A stretch of DNA of 64,000 bases from Streptomyces sp. NBC_01497. Its GTDB lineage: Bacteria; Actinomycetota; Actinomycetes; Streptomycetales; Streptomycetaceae. The position numbers were made by a program, and so were the translations under genes. The stretch's first letter is position 1, and every line of letters starts with the position of its first letter. The stretch is from the NCBI RefSeq assembly GCF_036250695.1, contig NZ_CP109428.1, positions 124,001-188,000 of the forward strand. Direction: 5' to 3'. The notes under the pieces are model-generated. The model saw nothing but the letters and a program-made list of their open reading frames with translations, was not told where the DNA came from and did no database searches. Shown one piece after another: positions 46,335-56,274 of the stretch.

Positions 46335-48275
46335 GTGTCGTCGGTCATCGTGGGACGCACAGGTCCCTTCACAGGACAGAGCGTTGTACTGGGCGCCGCA
46401 CCCCTGCGGTTCGGACGCAAGGGCGACAACGATGTGGTCATCGTCAGTGCCAGCGCCTCCCGCCTGCACGCCGAGGTAACCCCTGAGGACGGTGCGTTCG
46501 TCCTCCACGACCACAACAGCAGGAACGGGACGTACGTCAACGGACAGCCTGTCACGCGGCACGTACTCCAGGCCGGTGACGTCATCCAGATCGGCGACGA
46601 AACCTTCCTGTTCGAGACTCAAGAAGCGCTGGAGACGGTCATGGACCTCTCCCATCTCGACCGGCCCGGCGCGGGCGGCCCGCCGAAGCCCGGCGAACTG
46701 CTCGTCACCGTCGCCGGCGGCGGCCCGGTCGGACTGGCCTTCGCCCTGATGCTCGACGACGCGCTGGCGGGACGTGTGTCCATCGCCGTCCACGACGGAC
46801 GGTGGATCAAGAACGGGCCCACCATCACCTGGAAGGACGAGACCCAGGGCAACTCCCGACGCCAGCAAGTCGTGACCATCCAGAGCCGCCAGTACCTCGC
46901 TCTCACCGAAGAGATGCGCTCGGCCCTGTTCGACGCGGGTGAGTACTCCGAGATGTGGCCCGTCGGGCCGGACTCCGTAGACGGCATGCCGCCCCGCAAC
47001 ATCCGGATCGCCTACATCGAGGACCGGTTGCTGGAACTGGCCAATCGCAAGAAGTCGATCCGCCTCGTGCCCCGGCGCTTCGACCCTTCCGAGAACGAGG
47101 ACCAGCTCGCGCAGGACCACGTCCTCGCCATCTGCGACGGCGGTCGGTCCCACACCCGCGAGCACCACGCCGACCGCTTCGGCGCGGCCGACGCCTCCAT
47201 CTACTCGCTCGACGGCGAGCACCTCCAGGACGTGGTGCTCGGACTGCGGGTGAAGTCGTCGCTCCCGGACCCGATGAGCGTCCTGCTCACCGTGTCGCAG
47301 AACAGGTTCCTACTCAACTCGCTGCGCGGCGAGGGCTTTTTGAACATGCGACTCACCCGCGACGAGATCAAGAACGTCATCGGCATCGACCCCGTCCGCC
47401 AGGTCTTCGAGGAGTGCATCGCCTCCCGGCCCTGCGTGATGAGCCGTGACGAGGAGAACGAGTTCGTCTGCCCCACCCATGGGACCCTCTTCCTGCCGGC
47501 CCTCCTTCGCAGCTCGCCGCTGTGGAAGCAGATCCAAGAAGGCCTACGGCTGTTCGGGGTTGCCGAGGAGGATCTCAGCGCGATCACCTCGTTCCGGCTG
47601 GACATGGTGCAGCGTCCCCGCTTCACGGCGCAGCTCAGGCGCACCACCGCGACAAGTCCCGGCACCTACGGCTTCCTGCTGGGCGACGCGGCGAACGCCA
47701 TCCACTTCTGGCCCGGCCGCGGCCTCAACAGCGGGCTCGCCTCCGCTACTTCGCTCGCCCGCTCGCTGGCCCGCGCGTGGCGGGGAAGGCCCTTGCGGGA
47801 CGCCGACTTCATCCGGCACGAAGCCGCGATGTCGATGTTGCAGTACCGGCACAAGAGCCGGGCGTGGAACGCCATGGTCACCACCGATGAGCGCGGCGCC
47901 ACTCACGCCATCAGGGACCTCATCGCCCGCAGTATCGACCAGGGCCCCGCGGCCGGCCGGGAGCCGGAGCAGGGAGACCTGGACACACTGCTCGATCGCA
48001 TGCGCGCGGTGCGTGAGCGTCTCGCGCCGCGGCTTCCCGGAATGCCCACCGACGAGGAGCTGCGTGACCACCTCGCAGCGCTCGCACCCTCGACCCTCCG
48101 GACGCTCCAGCACAGCGGCGCGTGGGACACGCTGATCGTCGGCGGCGAGGAAGCGGATATCGACCTCTTCTATCAGTCGGAAGTCCCCGTCTTCGTTCCC
48201 CGCCCCGCAGACCCGCGATCGACCATAGAACCCGACGCGGACCCGCAGCCGCCCGCGGCCCTCACTCCGGCCTGA
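46335..48275 (+). CDS. FHA-domain / FAD-dependent monooxygenase fusion
   Basis: 646 residues. Residues about 5-95 form a forkhead-associated domain: LRFGRKGDNDVVIVSASASR, LHAEV and NSRNGTYVNGQPV keep the phosphothreonine-binding Arg, Ser and Asn. From about residue 115 comes an FAD hydroxylase fold with dinucleotide motif LVTVAGGGPVGLAFALML, a central region, and the second FAD motif GDAANAIHFWPGRGLNSGLA. The C-terminal 170 residues are helical and acidic. The GTG at 46335 has AAGGAG at 46324, giving MSSVIVGRTGPF. It lies 172 bp behind the kinase. The substrate is unknown; regulation by kinase-dependent phosphopeptide binding is inferred. Confidence 0.88.
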   Translation: MSSVIVGRTGPFTGQSVVLGAAPLRFGRKGDNDVVIVSASASRLHAEVTPEDGAFVLHDHNSRNGTYVNGQPVTRHVLQAGDVIQIGDETFLFETQEALETVMDLSHLDRPGAGGPPKPGELLVTVAGGGPVGLAFALMLDDALAGRVSIAVHDGRWIKNGPTITWKDETQGNSRRQQVVTIQSRQYLALTEEMRSALFDAGEYSEMWPVGPDSVDGMPPRNIRIAYIEDRLLELANRKKSIRLVPRRFDPSENEDQLAQDHVLAICDGGRSHTREHHADRFGAADASIYSLDGEHLQDVVLGLRVKSSLPDPMSVLLTVSQNRFLLNSLRGEGFLNMRLTRDEIKNVIGIDPVRQVFEECIASRPCVMSRDEENEFVCPTHGTLFLPALLRSSPLWKQIQEGLRLFGVAEEDLSAITSFRLDMVQRPRFTAQLRRTTATSPGTYGFLLGDAANAIHFWPGRGLNSGLASATSLARSLARAWRGRPLRDADFIRHEAAMSMLQYRHKSRAWNAMVTTDERGATHAIRDLIARSIDQGPAAGREPEQGDLDTLLDRMRAVRERLAPRLPGMPTDEELRDHLAALAPSTLRTLQHSGAWDTLIVGGEEADIDLFYQSEVPVFVPRPADPRSTIEPDADPQPPAALTPA

Positions 48276-49409
48276 CGCGCCCGCGTCCGGTCGCCGCCGG
48301 ACCGACCGGCCGGCTGTGGCCCCGGCCGGCCCGGCGACGGGCAGCGCCACTGCCGCCGATGCAGGCCGCCGGACGCATATCCTTGGCGGTGCATGGGGTT
48401 TTTGTCCGCCGTCAAGCCCAGCGCGGCGCGAGCGGATGCAACCTCTCGGCGCCCGCCAGCCGGAGGGCTGACGGGTTTCCTGGAAGCAAGGCTCTACGGG
48501 GCCGGCGTGAAGGTCACTCTGGTGCCATCACAACCTGAGGCCACACTGTCGAGGACGGCGACCTCGGAGGCGTCGGCCGCCAGGCCCCAGCGCAGCCTCG
48601 CCGATCGCCACCCGTTGCGTGCTCGCCGACACTTCACCATGGGTCGACCGGCCGTACGGGCACGTGCGCGCGACCTAACGCCACTGGCCGCCGCCTAGCA
48701 GAAGGCCACCGAAGCGCGCGGTAGCCGATGCTGCCGAGCGAGGGGCCGCCGCGCTCGGTGCGGTCCTCGACTCCGATCAGCAGCCCGCCCGTCTGAAGGT
48801 AGCTGCCGCGGCCGCGCGCCTGGACACAGCCGCGGGTAAACTCGCCGCCGCTGACGACCACAACCGGCGGGCGAAAGGGGTCTACGGCGAGATCGGCGGC
48901 CTGTACGAGATCAACCGCAGCGAGATCGCGACCGAATCCGCGATCGGCGCCCGGGCCGCGCTCAAGCGGTCCGCCCTGCTGAGCACCACGGCGGCCTGCT
49001 GCGTGACGCCGACGCCCTACGCGAACGGATCAGCGTGCGCATCGGGCAGATCGTGGCCCTTCGCTGGGACTCCGCTGCAGTCCCCGACCAGGCGCGTGTG
49101 CAGCGCGAGCAGACATAGGGGCCTGATCGCGTAGGGACGTGACTACACCTCCCGCAAGCCCTTGACCGCCCAGCCCTCCGAGCAACGAGCCGCGCCGCGC
49201 GCTTCGACGGCGACGACCGCCGTCAGCACCGGGCGTCCCTGCAAGAAGCTACCCGCGCCCGCAAGGAGACGGCCACGCGGGCGCGGCGGGCGAGCGGCCT
49301 ACGGGACGAGGCCGCGCCGCGTGCCGGCCCGACGCCTCAGCAGACCATGCAGGAAACGAGAAGGGCATAGACAGCATCTGGCGGCCGGACCACAGCGGAC
49401 CATGACTCG
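48276..49409 (+). other. Region with a broken coding-like segment
   Basis: No intact gene. On the plus strand, about 48721-48990 encodes an Ala-rich helical segment (YGEIGGLYEINRSEIATESA, IGARAALKRSALLS). After a one-base shift it continues as GLLRDADALRERISVRIGQI to VQREQT and a stop at 49119. This looks like the tail of a coiled-coil protein of unknown family that has been frameshifted. The remaining sequence is uninformative. Confidence 0.35.
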
Positions 49410-50277
49410 GACCGTGTCCTATGTGGTGCGGTGGCTGAGTCGTTTCTGGCAGCAGCGGGTGGCTGCCAGTCCGAGGAGGGCCAGGTAGCTGCCCGGATGC
49501 CGCTCGGATCGATGGTTGAGCCAGCGGTAGCCGGTCAGCCAGGACATCGTCCGTTCGATGACCCATCGTCGTCGGCCTAACCGTTCGCTGGACTCGATTC
49601 CATTGCGGACTATGCGAACATCGATGTGTTTGCCGCGGGGCCATCGTTGCAGGTCGCGCTGGTCATAGGCTTTGTCGGCGTGGAGTTCGCGGGGTTTGTA
49701 GTGCCAGCCGTTTCCGGGGTCGTGTCTCGTTTGAAGGCCGGCGACCATCGCCTTCAGGCCCTGACTGTCGGGGGTATTGCCTGCATGGGACGCCGACGAC
49801 GAGGGGCAGCCCGTTCGCGTCCGACAGGACGTGCATTGTGGAGCCCGGCTTGCCGCGGTCCACGGGGCTCGGACCTTGTGAGTTCGCCCCCTTTTTAGCG
49901 CGGACGTGAGCGGAGTCGAAGACAGTGCATGTGAGGTCGAGCAGTCCGCACTCGTCGATCCGATCCAGCACGGCCTCGTGGAGCCGGCCCCACACCCCGG
50001 CTCTCGACCAGATCAGGAACCGGCGATGCGCGGTGGACTTCGAAATGCCAAAGCACGGTGGCAAGGACCGCCAGGCACAGCCGCTGACCAGGACATAGAT
50101 GATCGCCGCGAACAACGTCTCATCAGGCGCGTCCTGCGTCCCGCCGCCCTGCAGCCGCACCATGAACGGCGGGAGCAGCGGCTCCGCGATCTCCCACAAA
50201 CCCTCCGGAACAACCCAACCCCACGTACCTCGCCCCATGTTCAACTCAACGAGCCACAACCCACATAGGACACAGTC
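49410..50277 (-). mobile_element. IS5-family element, decayed copy
   Basis: The ends GACCGTGTCCTATGTGG (left) and CACATAGGACACAGTC (right) match the complete copy at 39.8 kb with a few changes. The transposase is on the minus strand. The orfA and orfB parts are fused in one frame by an extra A near 49875, but a later frame change near 49780 splits the protein. Confidence 0.8.
49419..50259 (-). pseudogene. IS5 transposase, frameshifted
   Basis: The first frame reads MGRGTWGWVVPEGLWEIAEP to KPGSTMHVLSDANGLPLVVG. The second reads MVAGLQTRHDPGNGWHYKPR to YLALLGLAATRCCQKRLSHR. The break between them, near 49780, falls in the DDE core. Confidence 0.8.
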
Positions 50278-50304
50278 TTAGTAGGCAGCTCGGAAGACCC
50301 TCAC

Positions 50305-50462
50305 TAAGGGCTGTCCCGTAACCCTGGGCGCCGCTTGACGATGTCCGGTTCGACCTACTTGGTTAGGATCCCTCTTAGGCCGCGATTCGCGGCGTAATCG
50401 GACAATCAGATCTGCTTGCGGTGACCTACCGACCTCTGCTCTGAGTTACGGGACAACGCTTA
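50305..50462. repeat. 158-bp MITE, copy B
   Basis: Same length and ends as copy A (TAAGGGCTGTCCCGTAAC / GTTACGGGACAACGCTTA), with about a dozen internal differences. It lies 28 bp from the IS5 end and abuts an IS3 remnant. Confidence 0.8.
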
Positions 50463-50850
50463 GCTCACACGCCCGTTTGACGCTGTGACCCTCGCGTTTC
50501 TCCGCCTCGATGAGCAGGTGCACGCCCACCAGGACCCCTTCGCGAAGAAAGCCACGGCCGCTTGAGAATGTCGACATCCTCGCGCAGCCTGCGGTTCCCC
50601 CGCCGCAACACGGCCAACTCCTCGCGTTCGCCACGAGTCAAGCCCTGGCATTCGCCAGCGTCGACCTCGACCTGCCTCACCCAGACACACACCGCGGTCT
50701 CCGTCAGATCGAAGTCCTTGGCGATCCAACCGACCGAGCGGTCACCGCGCCGGCACAGGTCAACGATCTACGGCGTGAACGAGCGGCAAGGGCGAGACTT
50801 CTTCTTCCCCATGCTCTCCCTGATGGACACCCCCCGGGGGGGCAGAATCC
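50463..50850 (-). pseudogene. IS3-family orfA/orfB remnant
   Basis: Minus-strand pieces read SVGWIAKDFDLTETAVCVWV and REELAVLRRGNRRLREDVDI (orfA leucine-zipper end). In another frame, FAKGVLVGVHLLIEAEKREG and HSVKRACEL form the start of orfB. It is truncated at the MITE. Confidence 0.65.
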
Positions 50851-50899
50851 CATGATCTCGAATGTCCGCCAAAGCGGATCAAGCCCAGAGCCCTGCAGG

Positions 50900-51010
50900 A
50901 AGACCCACGTCCAGGCTCTTCCCCACCTCGCCCGCCACCGCATCAGCGTGCCATTCGCCTTGCCCTGCAGGGACACCTTCTACCACCCAGGAACCACACG
51001 CCCCGCTTGA
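50900..51010 (+). pseudogene. IS110 transposase C-terminal scrap
   Basis: LPHLARHRISVPFALPCRDT and FYHPG resemble the end of group A IS110 transposases (LARRRIDVLFAMLRDGTFY). Confidence 0.55.
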
Positions 51011-51079
51011 CGAAAGGCATCGAGGCACCCTCCGAGACTTTGCAGACACAGTCCACAACTCCGTGGAGACAGACGCGGC

Positions 51080-51373
51080 CTACATGTCCGGTAGGCGCAT
51101 AGTCAGCGTCACGGTGCCCCGAAGATCGATCCTCGCAGTCTCTGGCGTACGGACCAGCTTCAAGACCACCCCCCCACACTCTTGGCACCGTGCGACGTAA
51201 CCAGGCGCATCTGCATAGACCACCAGGCACGCAACTGGTCCGATACAACCACACTGGGCACACTCTGTAGTCGCAACAGTAATATCGGTCGTGAACAGCT
51301 CCGCGAAGGCTCCGGCTAGAGCGTTCCCATCCACGTGGTTGTCAGATGCACTCTGTCCTCTTGCGGCCTCCAT
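51080..51373 (-). CDS. DUF6510 family zinc-ribbon-like protein
   Basis: 97 residues with two Cys pairs: TTECAQCGCIGPVACLVVYA and VARCQECGGVVLKLVRTP, ending LDLRGTVTL-like DLRGTVTLTMRL. The N-terminal VDGNALAGAFAELFTTDITV is typical of DUF6510. The four Cys probably bind zinc. I start at the ATG at 51373, because AAGGAGG lies between it and an earlier ATG at 51388. The function is unknown; relatives often accompany oxidoreductases, but here the gene is isolated among IS scraps. Confidence 0.8.
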   Translation of the reverse strand: MEAARGQSASDNHVDGNALAGAFAELFTTDITVATTECAQCGCIGPVACLVVYADAPGYVARCQECGGVVLKLVRTPETARIDLRGTVTLTMRLPDM

Positions 51374-51389
51374 GCCAGCCTCCTTCATC

Positions 51390-52052
51390 GTCGGTTCTCA
51401 CCGTGCAACTAAATCTGAGACCCCGCTCGCGGCCGAGAGAGGTCTGACCTCAAGAGGCTAGCGGGCGAGTCTTTTCACAGCGAACATATCGCAGACGCAC
51501 AGAGCCTCATAGCCCTATCGTTACGCGGCTTCAAAGCCATCCCACCCGAAGAGTGACCGACCTGACGTGACCTAGCCAGACCAAAGCGCGGGCCTCTCCG
51601 CATAGTCGCACGCCAAGCCAAGGGTAGGAGCAACATCACGACCCACAGATGAATCCGGCTCTGCCCGACCCGCCGAAGGGTCTACGGTATCGAATTGGAA
51701 CATGTAAGCACCGTTGGTCTAAGCGAAGAGTCAAGGAGCCCAGACCAACTATGGAGGCGACCCTGGCGACCGCCGGATCCACAGGCCCGCGACCTCCCAC
51801 AGCCCGCCAAGAAATTCATCCCTACCCTCCCGGCGACATTATCGAGGCAACGACCGAGTTCCGCATAAGAAGCGGGCAGAGGAACCATCTCATTTGACGG
51901 GCCCTGCAGTCAGAGTGAGCACGCAAGCTACACTCATCGGGGCGAATGTACGCTCGGCTTCTCGCGAAACGGCGGTAGAATGAGTCCCGGTCCGCTAACC
52001 TGCCCGCAGTGCGTTCAACGCCCTGCCGGTGGCGACCCAGTCGCTCTGAGGA
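51390..52052. other. Intergenic, nothing recognised
   Basis: About 660 bases upstream of the DUF6510 gene. An 82-codon plus-strand frame (51649-51897) has no recognisable motif. Confidence 0.4.
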
Positions 52053-52949
52053 CTTAAGAGGTTTTAAGAAAGCCGCTGGACGTGGCGGTGGGTGATGAGG
52101 CAGGCGGCGAGGCCGAGGAAAAGGCTTCGTGGATGTCGTCACGTCGTTCCCAGCGGATACGCAGATGTCGGAAGCCGTGGAACGAGGCGATCGTGCGCTC
52201 GACGACCGAGCGCTGAGCACCGAGGCCGGAGCCGTGTGGAATGCCGCGGCGGGCGATGACCGGTTTGATGCCCTGAGCCCAGACGAGGCGGCGGTACTTG
52301 TCGTGGTCGTAGCCGCGGTCGCCGAGCGGGACGTCATGGCGGCGACGGGGACGTCCCGCGAGGCCCTGGATAGGTGGGATCTTGGCGAGCAGGGGCGTGA
52401 GGTGGGTGACGTCGCCCACGGTTTCCGCCGGTCAGGGACACCGCGAGCGGTGTGTCCTGGCCGTCGATGAGGAGGTGGTGCTTGCTGCCGGGCCGTGCGC
52501 GGTCGACCGGGCTGGGACCGCTTTTGGGCCCCGTCGGGCGGCCCGGGCATGGGAGGAATCGCTTCCCCGCCCGAGACCAGTCGAGCTGCTTCGCCGCCCG
52601 GGGCTTGGCCAGCAGCACGAGGTGGAGCCTGTCCCAGACGTTGGCCTCGTTCCACGCTGCCAGCCGCCGCCAGCACGTCATGCCCGAGCCGAAGCCCAGC
52701 TCCCGCGGTAGGTACTCCCACTGGATCCCGGTATGCAGCACGAACAGGATCCCGCACAGCGCCTGACGGTCAGGAACTCTCGGCCGGCCAGGCACCAGCT
52801 TCGGCGCCGGGAAGGCAACAACGCCTCGACCAACGACCACAGTTCATCCGAGACGATCCACGGACGCGACCCTCTCTTCCCCACGGACAGCCCAACGAGC
52901 ATCCAAGTCGACAGTCACATCGTCTGAGGCTTCTGTTAGGGCCCCTAAG
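52053..52949 (-). mobile_element. IS5-family element (second group), frameshifted
   Basis: The transposase on the minus strand reads in three frames. N-terminus: SRPWIVSDELWSLVEALLPS; then GILFVLHTGIQWEYLPRELG and SGMTCWRRLAAWNEANVWDR; then RPGSKHHLLIDGQDTPLAVS; then LGDRGYDHDKYRRLVWAQGI and VVERTIASFHGFRHLRIRWE. Imperfect inverted ends (CTTAAGAGGTTTTAAGAAAGCC and complement of GGCTTCTGTTAGGGCCCCTAAG) mark the limits. Confidence 0.75.
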
Positions 52950-53091
52950 TTAGGGCGAAGCGGGCGACGTCGAGTGCCCTTGCGAGTTGCAGGACAGTCC
53001 CTTGATCTTTAACGTTCAGCGTCGAATGGTGCGTCGAACTTGATCATTCGGTCCGGGAACTACCGTACGTGGATGCGGCCTTCGTCTGAAT

Positions 53092-53760
53092 ATGCGCTCC
53101 GGCCAAGGAACACGCACGTTCAGAACGAAGGCCGTGAGGACGAGTCTGCTGCATCACCATGCCCGGGCGGACACATTGGCGCAACTGTCATGCGTCCGGG
53201 ACGAGTTCCACTCGTGCCTGGCCGCTCGCTCGGACGCGTTGTTCGATCTTGCTGATGCCGTTCTGTGCGGCGACGGCCCGGCAGGGTCGCTGGCGGAGCT
53301 GTCGCTGGTGGGTGAACACCGCCGGGGCCATGTAGGTCTCTACGCCGCCCTCGTCCGTGGAAGCATCGATGCTGGCCGGCTGCGGCGGGTCCTGGCCGAA
53401 GTCCCGCTGCCACGGGCTGCCGACGGCCGGCTGGTCCGGGCCATCGAGGTCCCCTGCTGGCTGCGGCCCGACGCTCACACCTCACCGCAGCGGATTCCGT
53501 GCCACACCTACGGCCGGGGAAGGGACCAGCACATCTCCGTTCCCGGTTGACCTTATTCGATCGTCTGCGCACTGAAGCCGGGCCGCAGTTCGTGGACCGC
53601 GCCTCTGGATGCGCTGCGCCTGGTGCCTCGGGAGGACACCGCCCGGCAGCTGCGCGATCTACTTCGGCAACTGATCACAGCCGGGCAGTGGCACAAGGGC
53701 GACCCGGACATCCTCATCGTCGCGGGTGCCGGATACGACGCTCCCCACCCCGGCTGCCGC
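53092..53760 (+). pseudogene. NF041680-type transposase, internally deleted
   Basis: The first frame reads FHSCLAARSDALFDLADAVL, AELSLVGEHRRGHVGLYAAL, VEVPCWLRPDAHTSPQRIPC-like and YGRGRDQHISVPG. In another frame follow LRLVPREDTARQLRDLLRQL and GDPDILIVAGAGYDAPHPG. This is the N-terminal half of a Streptomyces transposase family I know as NF041680, with a deletion and frameshift near 53550. Confidence 0.65.
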
Positions 53761-53784
53761 ACACCCAGGGCCGACCGCCCAGGC

Positions 53785-54154
53785 GCGGAGTCGAGCACCG
53801 CCCGGGACAGGTCGAGCAGGCCGGCGTTGTCCAGGCGATGCAGGATCTCCTCATGGAGCCGACCCCAGACACCGGCTCTCGACCAGATCAAGAACCTGCG
53901 GTAGGCCGTCGACTTCGATATCCCGAAGCAGGGCGGCAAGGCCCGCCATGCACAGCCGCTGACCAGGACGTAGATGATCGCCGCGAACAGCGTCTCATCA
54001 GGCGTGCCCTGCGTCCCACCGCCCTGCAGCCGCACCATGAACGGAGGGAGCAGCGGCTCCGCGATCTCCCACAAACCCTCCGGAACAACCCAACCCCACG
54101 TACCCCGCCCTCTGCGCAGACCAACCAGCCAACCCCACATAGGACACGGTCCTT
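53785..54154 (-). pseudogene. IS5-family transposase, truncated
   Basis: The 5' part on the minus strand: RGRGTWGWVVPEGLWEIAEP, ALPPCFGISKSTAYRRFLIW and RLDNAGLLDLSRAVLDSA. It ends where the NF041680 fragment begins. Its outer end (CACATAGGACACGGTC) touches MITE copy C. Confidence 0.75.
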
Positions 54155-54285
54155 TAAGCGTTGTCCCGTAACTCAGGGCAGAGGTCGGTAGGTCACCACA
54201 AGCAGATCTGATTGCCCGGTTGCGCCCCGAATCACGGCCTAAACCGGATCCTAACCAAGTAGTTCGAACCGGACATCGGCAAGCT
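54155..54285. repeat. 158-bp MITE, copy C (truncated, reverse)
   Basis: TAAGCGTTGTCCCGTAAC starts the element in the opposite orientation. The interior follows copies A and B to CGGCAAGC, after which about 27 bases of the far end are missing. It lies 125 bp beyond the exporter permease stop. Confidence 0.75.
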
Positions 54286-54409
54286 TCATTTCTGACCGCT
54301 GCCCGACGCGGTGCAGTCAGGCTCGGTCCGGCGGTCAATGCGGTCCCCGGGTCTGATTACGAAACAGCACGATCACTTGAGGGGCCCTTGCCTTACGCCA
54401 AAGGGTCTG

Positions 54410-55177
54410 TCAGAGATTCTGCCGAGAAAATGTACGAACTGCCCACAAGAAGGCCACCGATGTCATGACTGCCAAAGCGGCCATTCCGGGAAACAGCGCG
54501 TGAACTGAGAAATCGCCACGGAAGCTTGCCCTGCTGGCATCCATGACGTAGGCGACTGGGTTTAGTCTGGAAAGTTCCCATAGCCAAACCGGTGCAAGCT
54601 TAGCGGTGATTGGCAAGAGTGTTCCCGAGAGCAGAAACAGGGGTAGCAGGAGTGCGTTCAGTACTGCGGGGAACCTCTCCTCGCTCTTCAACCGCAAGGC
54701 CAAAGCATAGGAACTTGATGCGATGGCGATGGATAGGAAAGCGACGATAGACATACACAAAATCACGCCCAGGACTGGAGGCTCGACACCGAACACCACG
54801 ACACATAGAAGCGTGATCGCACCAGCCTGAGTCAGCACGTTGAGGGCAACTGCAAGCAGCTTTCCTGTTAGCAGAGCAGTCGGCCTCATAGGGCTAACAC
54901 TGAACCGATCAAATACGCCAGAACGGTACTCTGCAAGCAGGCTTCCGCCCACGAATGAGCTGCCGATAATGACCATTTGAACCATGAGGGCCGGTGCGAA
55001 CACCGTCCAAATCCCGCCGGGCGGGAAACCAGGTGTATATGTTACAAACTTGCCGACCAATGGGCCGAAGAAGAACATGTATAGGACAGGTTGAGCGAGA
55101 CCCATCACGAGCCAGGCTGGCTGACGGTATTGGTGGACCATCTCTCGACGGAAGACCAACCATATATCAAGCGACAA
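54410..55177 (-). CDS. ABC transporter permease, DrrB/ABC-2 type
   Basis: About 255 residues with six hydrophobic helices of the ABC-2 exporter family: QPAWLVMGLAQPVLYMFFFG, GSSFVGGSLLAEYRSGVFDR, FSVSPMRPTALLTGKLLAVA, ALLLPLFLLSGTLLPI and LSRLNPVAYVMDASRASF. These are standard DrrB landmarks. The frame is open up to 55276, which would overlap the ATPase gene by 110 bases. The TTG at 55177, just inside the ATPase stop, with AAGAGG upstream, gives the usual DrrB start and tight coupling. It is the last gene of the minus-strand peptide cluster and probably exports the product. Confidence 0.87.
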   Translation of the reverse strand: MSLDIWLVFRREMVHQYRQPAWLVMGLAQPVLYMFFFGPLVGKFVTYTPGFPPGGIWTVFAPALMVQMVIIGSSFVGGSLLAEYRSGVFDRFSVSPMRPTALLTGKLLAVALNVLTQAGAITLLCVVVFGVEPPVLGVILCMSIVAFLSIAIASSSYALALRLKSEERFPAVLNALLLPLFLLSGTLLPITAKLAPVWLWELSRLNPVAYVMDASRASFRGDFSVHALFPGMAALAVMTSVAFLWAVRTFSRQNL

Positions 55178-56186
55178 CGTAGGAGTCAGCCTCTTCCGGT
55201 TGAGTTTCCTTCGATCGAAGGATACCTTTTTCTGCGGAGCGGAGGCTACGGCCGGTGAGGTTAAAGAAAACATCATCCAAGGTCGGCCGACTTACCGCGA
55301 GCGCGAGTGTTGGGATGGCGGCACTATCCAGTGTACGCAGCAGCTCTGGCATCACGGAGTGAGCACGCTGGACGCGGAACTGTACCTGCACTCGGGAGGA
55401 AATGACATCTTGGGTGCCGACAATCTGCTTGACGAGGTCAAGGACAGCTTGCACGTGGTCGGGCGCTACCTCTACAACTATGTTGTCTCCCGAGATCTTC
55501 GCTTTGAGCGAGTCCGGACTTCCTTCACCTACGATTCGTCCGTTATCCATCACCAGTATCCGATCACATAGGGCGTCAGCCTCCTCCAGGTAGTGGGTGG
55601 TGAGGAAAACCGTTGTGCCTTCCTCGCGATGCAGGTAACGGATGTGGTCCCACAGGTTGGCGCGGCTTTGTGGATCGAGTCCGGTGGTCGGCTCATCGAG
55701 GAAGATAAGTTCTGGCCTGTGGATCAAGCCCATGGCAATGTCTAGGCGTCGGCGCTGCCCTCCTGAAAGCTTCGCGGCCAGGCGCCCCTCTAGGCCCACC
55801 AGCTCGAACCTTTGCGCTAGCTCGGCGACGCGCTGCCTGGCGACCCGCTTGGTGAGGCCGTATAGCCGGGCTTGCATCTCGAGTTCCTCCGCAACAGTAC
55901 TTTGCGGCGAGCTGCCGAATCCTTGGGCCACGTACCCGATTTTTCTACGTACCCCGCGCGGGTCCTTCAGCAAATCACAGCCGCCCACGGTTGCCTCTCC
56001 CGTAGTGGGCCGCAGCAATGTCGTCAACATACGCAAGGTTGTGGTCTTCCCCGCGCCATTCGGCCCAAGGAAGCCCACGAGCTCACCGGGTGCAACAGAG
56101 ATATCGATGCCGTCAACGACATTGATCGGGCGGTCCTTTCGGCTCCCCCCCGGGAACTGTCGCGTAAGCCCTCTCGCTGTGATCAT
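55167..56186 (-). CDS. ABC transporter ATP-binding protein, DrrA type
   Basis: 339 residues. Walker A GFLGPNGAGKTTTLRML, Q-loop YVAQGFGSSPQST, signature LSGGQRRRLDIAMGLIHRPE, Walker B LIFLDEPTTGLDP and H-loop FLTTHYLEEADALCD are all present. The C-terminal DrrA extension ends with PTLDDVFFNLTGRSL. It overlaps the permease start and forms a two-gene export unit 88 bp behind the P450. DrrA/DrrB pairs commonly export or give self-resistance to the product of the cluster they sit in. Confidence 0.93.
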   Translation of the reverse strand: MITARGLTRQFPGGSRKDRPINVVDGIDISVAPGELVGFLGPNGAGKTTTLRMLTTLLRPTTGEATVGGCDLLKDPRGVRRKIGYVAQGFGSSPQSTVAEELEMQARLYGLTKRVARQRVAELAQRFELVGLEGRLAAKLSGGQRRRLDIAMGLIHRPELIFLDEPTTGLDPQSRANLWDHIRYLHREEGTTVFLTTHYLEEADALCDRILVMDNGRIVGEGSPDSLKAKISGDNIVVEVAPDHVQAVLDLVKQIVGTQDVISSRVQVQFRVQRAHSVMPELLRTLDSAAIPTLALAVSRPTLDDVFFNLTGRSLRSAEKGILRSKETQPEEADSYVVA

Positions 56187-56274
56187 GCTGCTCTTGGTTT
56201 TCCTTCCCAGGCTGCCGGCTTGTCGGCTGTGGATGCGATGCGCGGATGCAGGACCTGGCAGCGCAGGGTATTAT

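Noticed and set aside
46152..47222. Long minus-strand ORF opposite the FHA-FAD monooxygenase
   Set aside because: No recognisable domain. It is the mirror of a well supported gene and arises from high GC.
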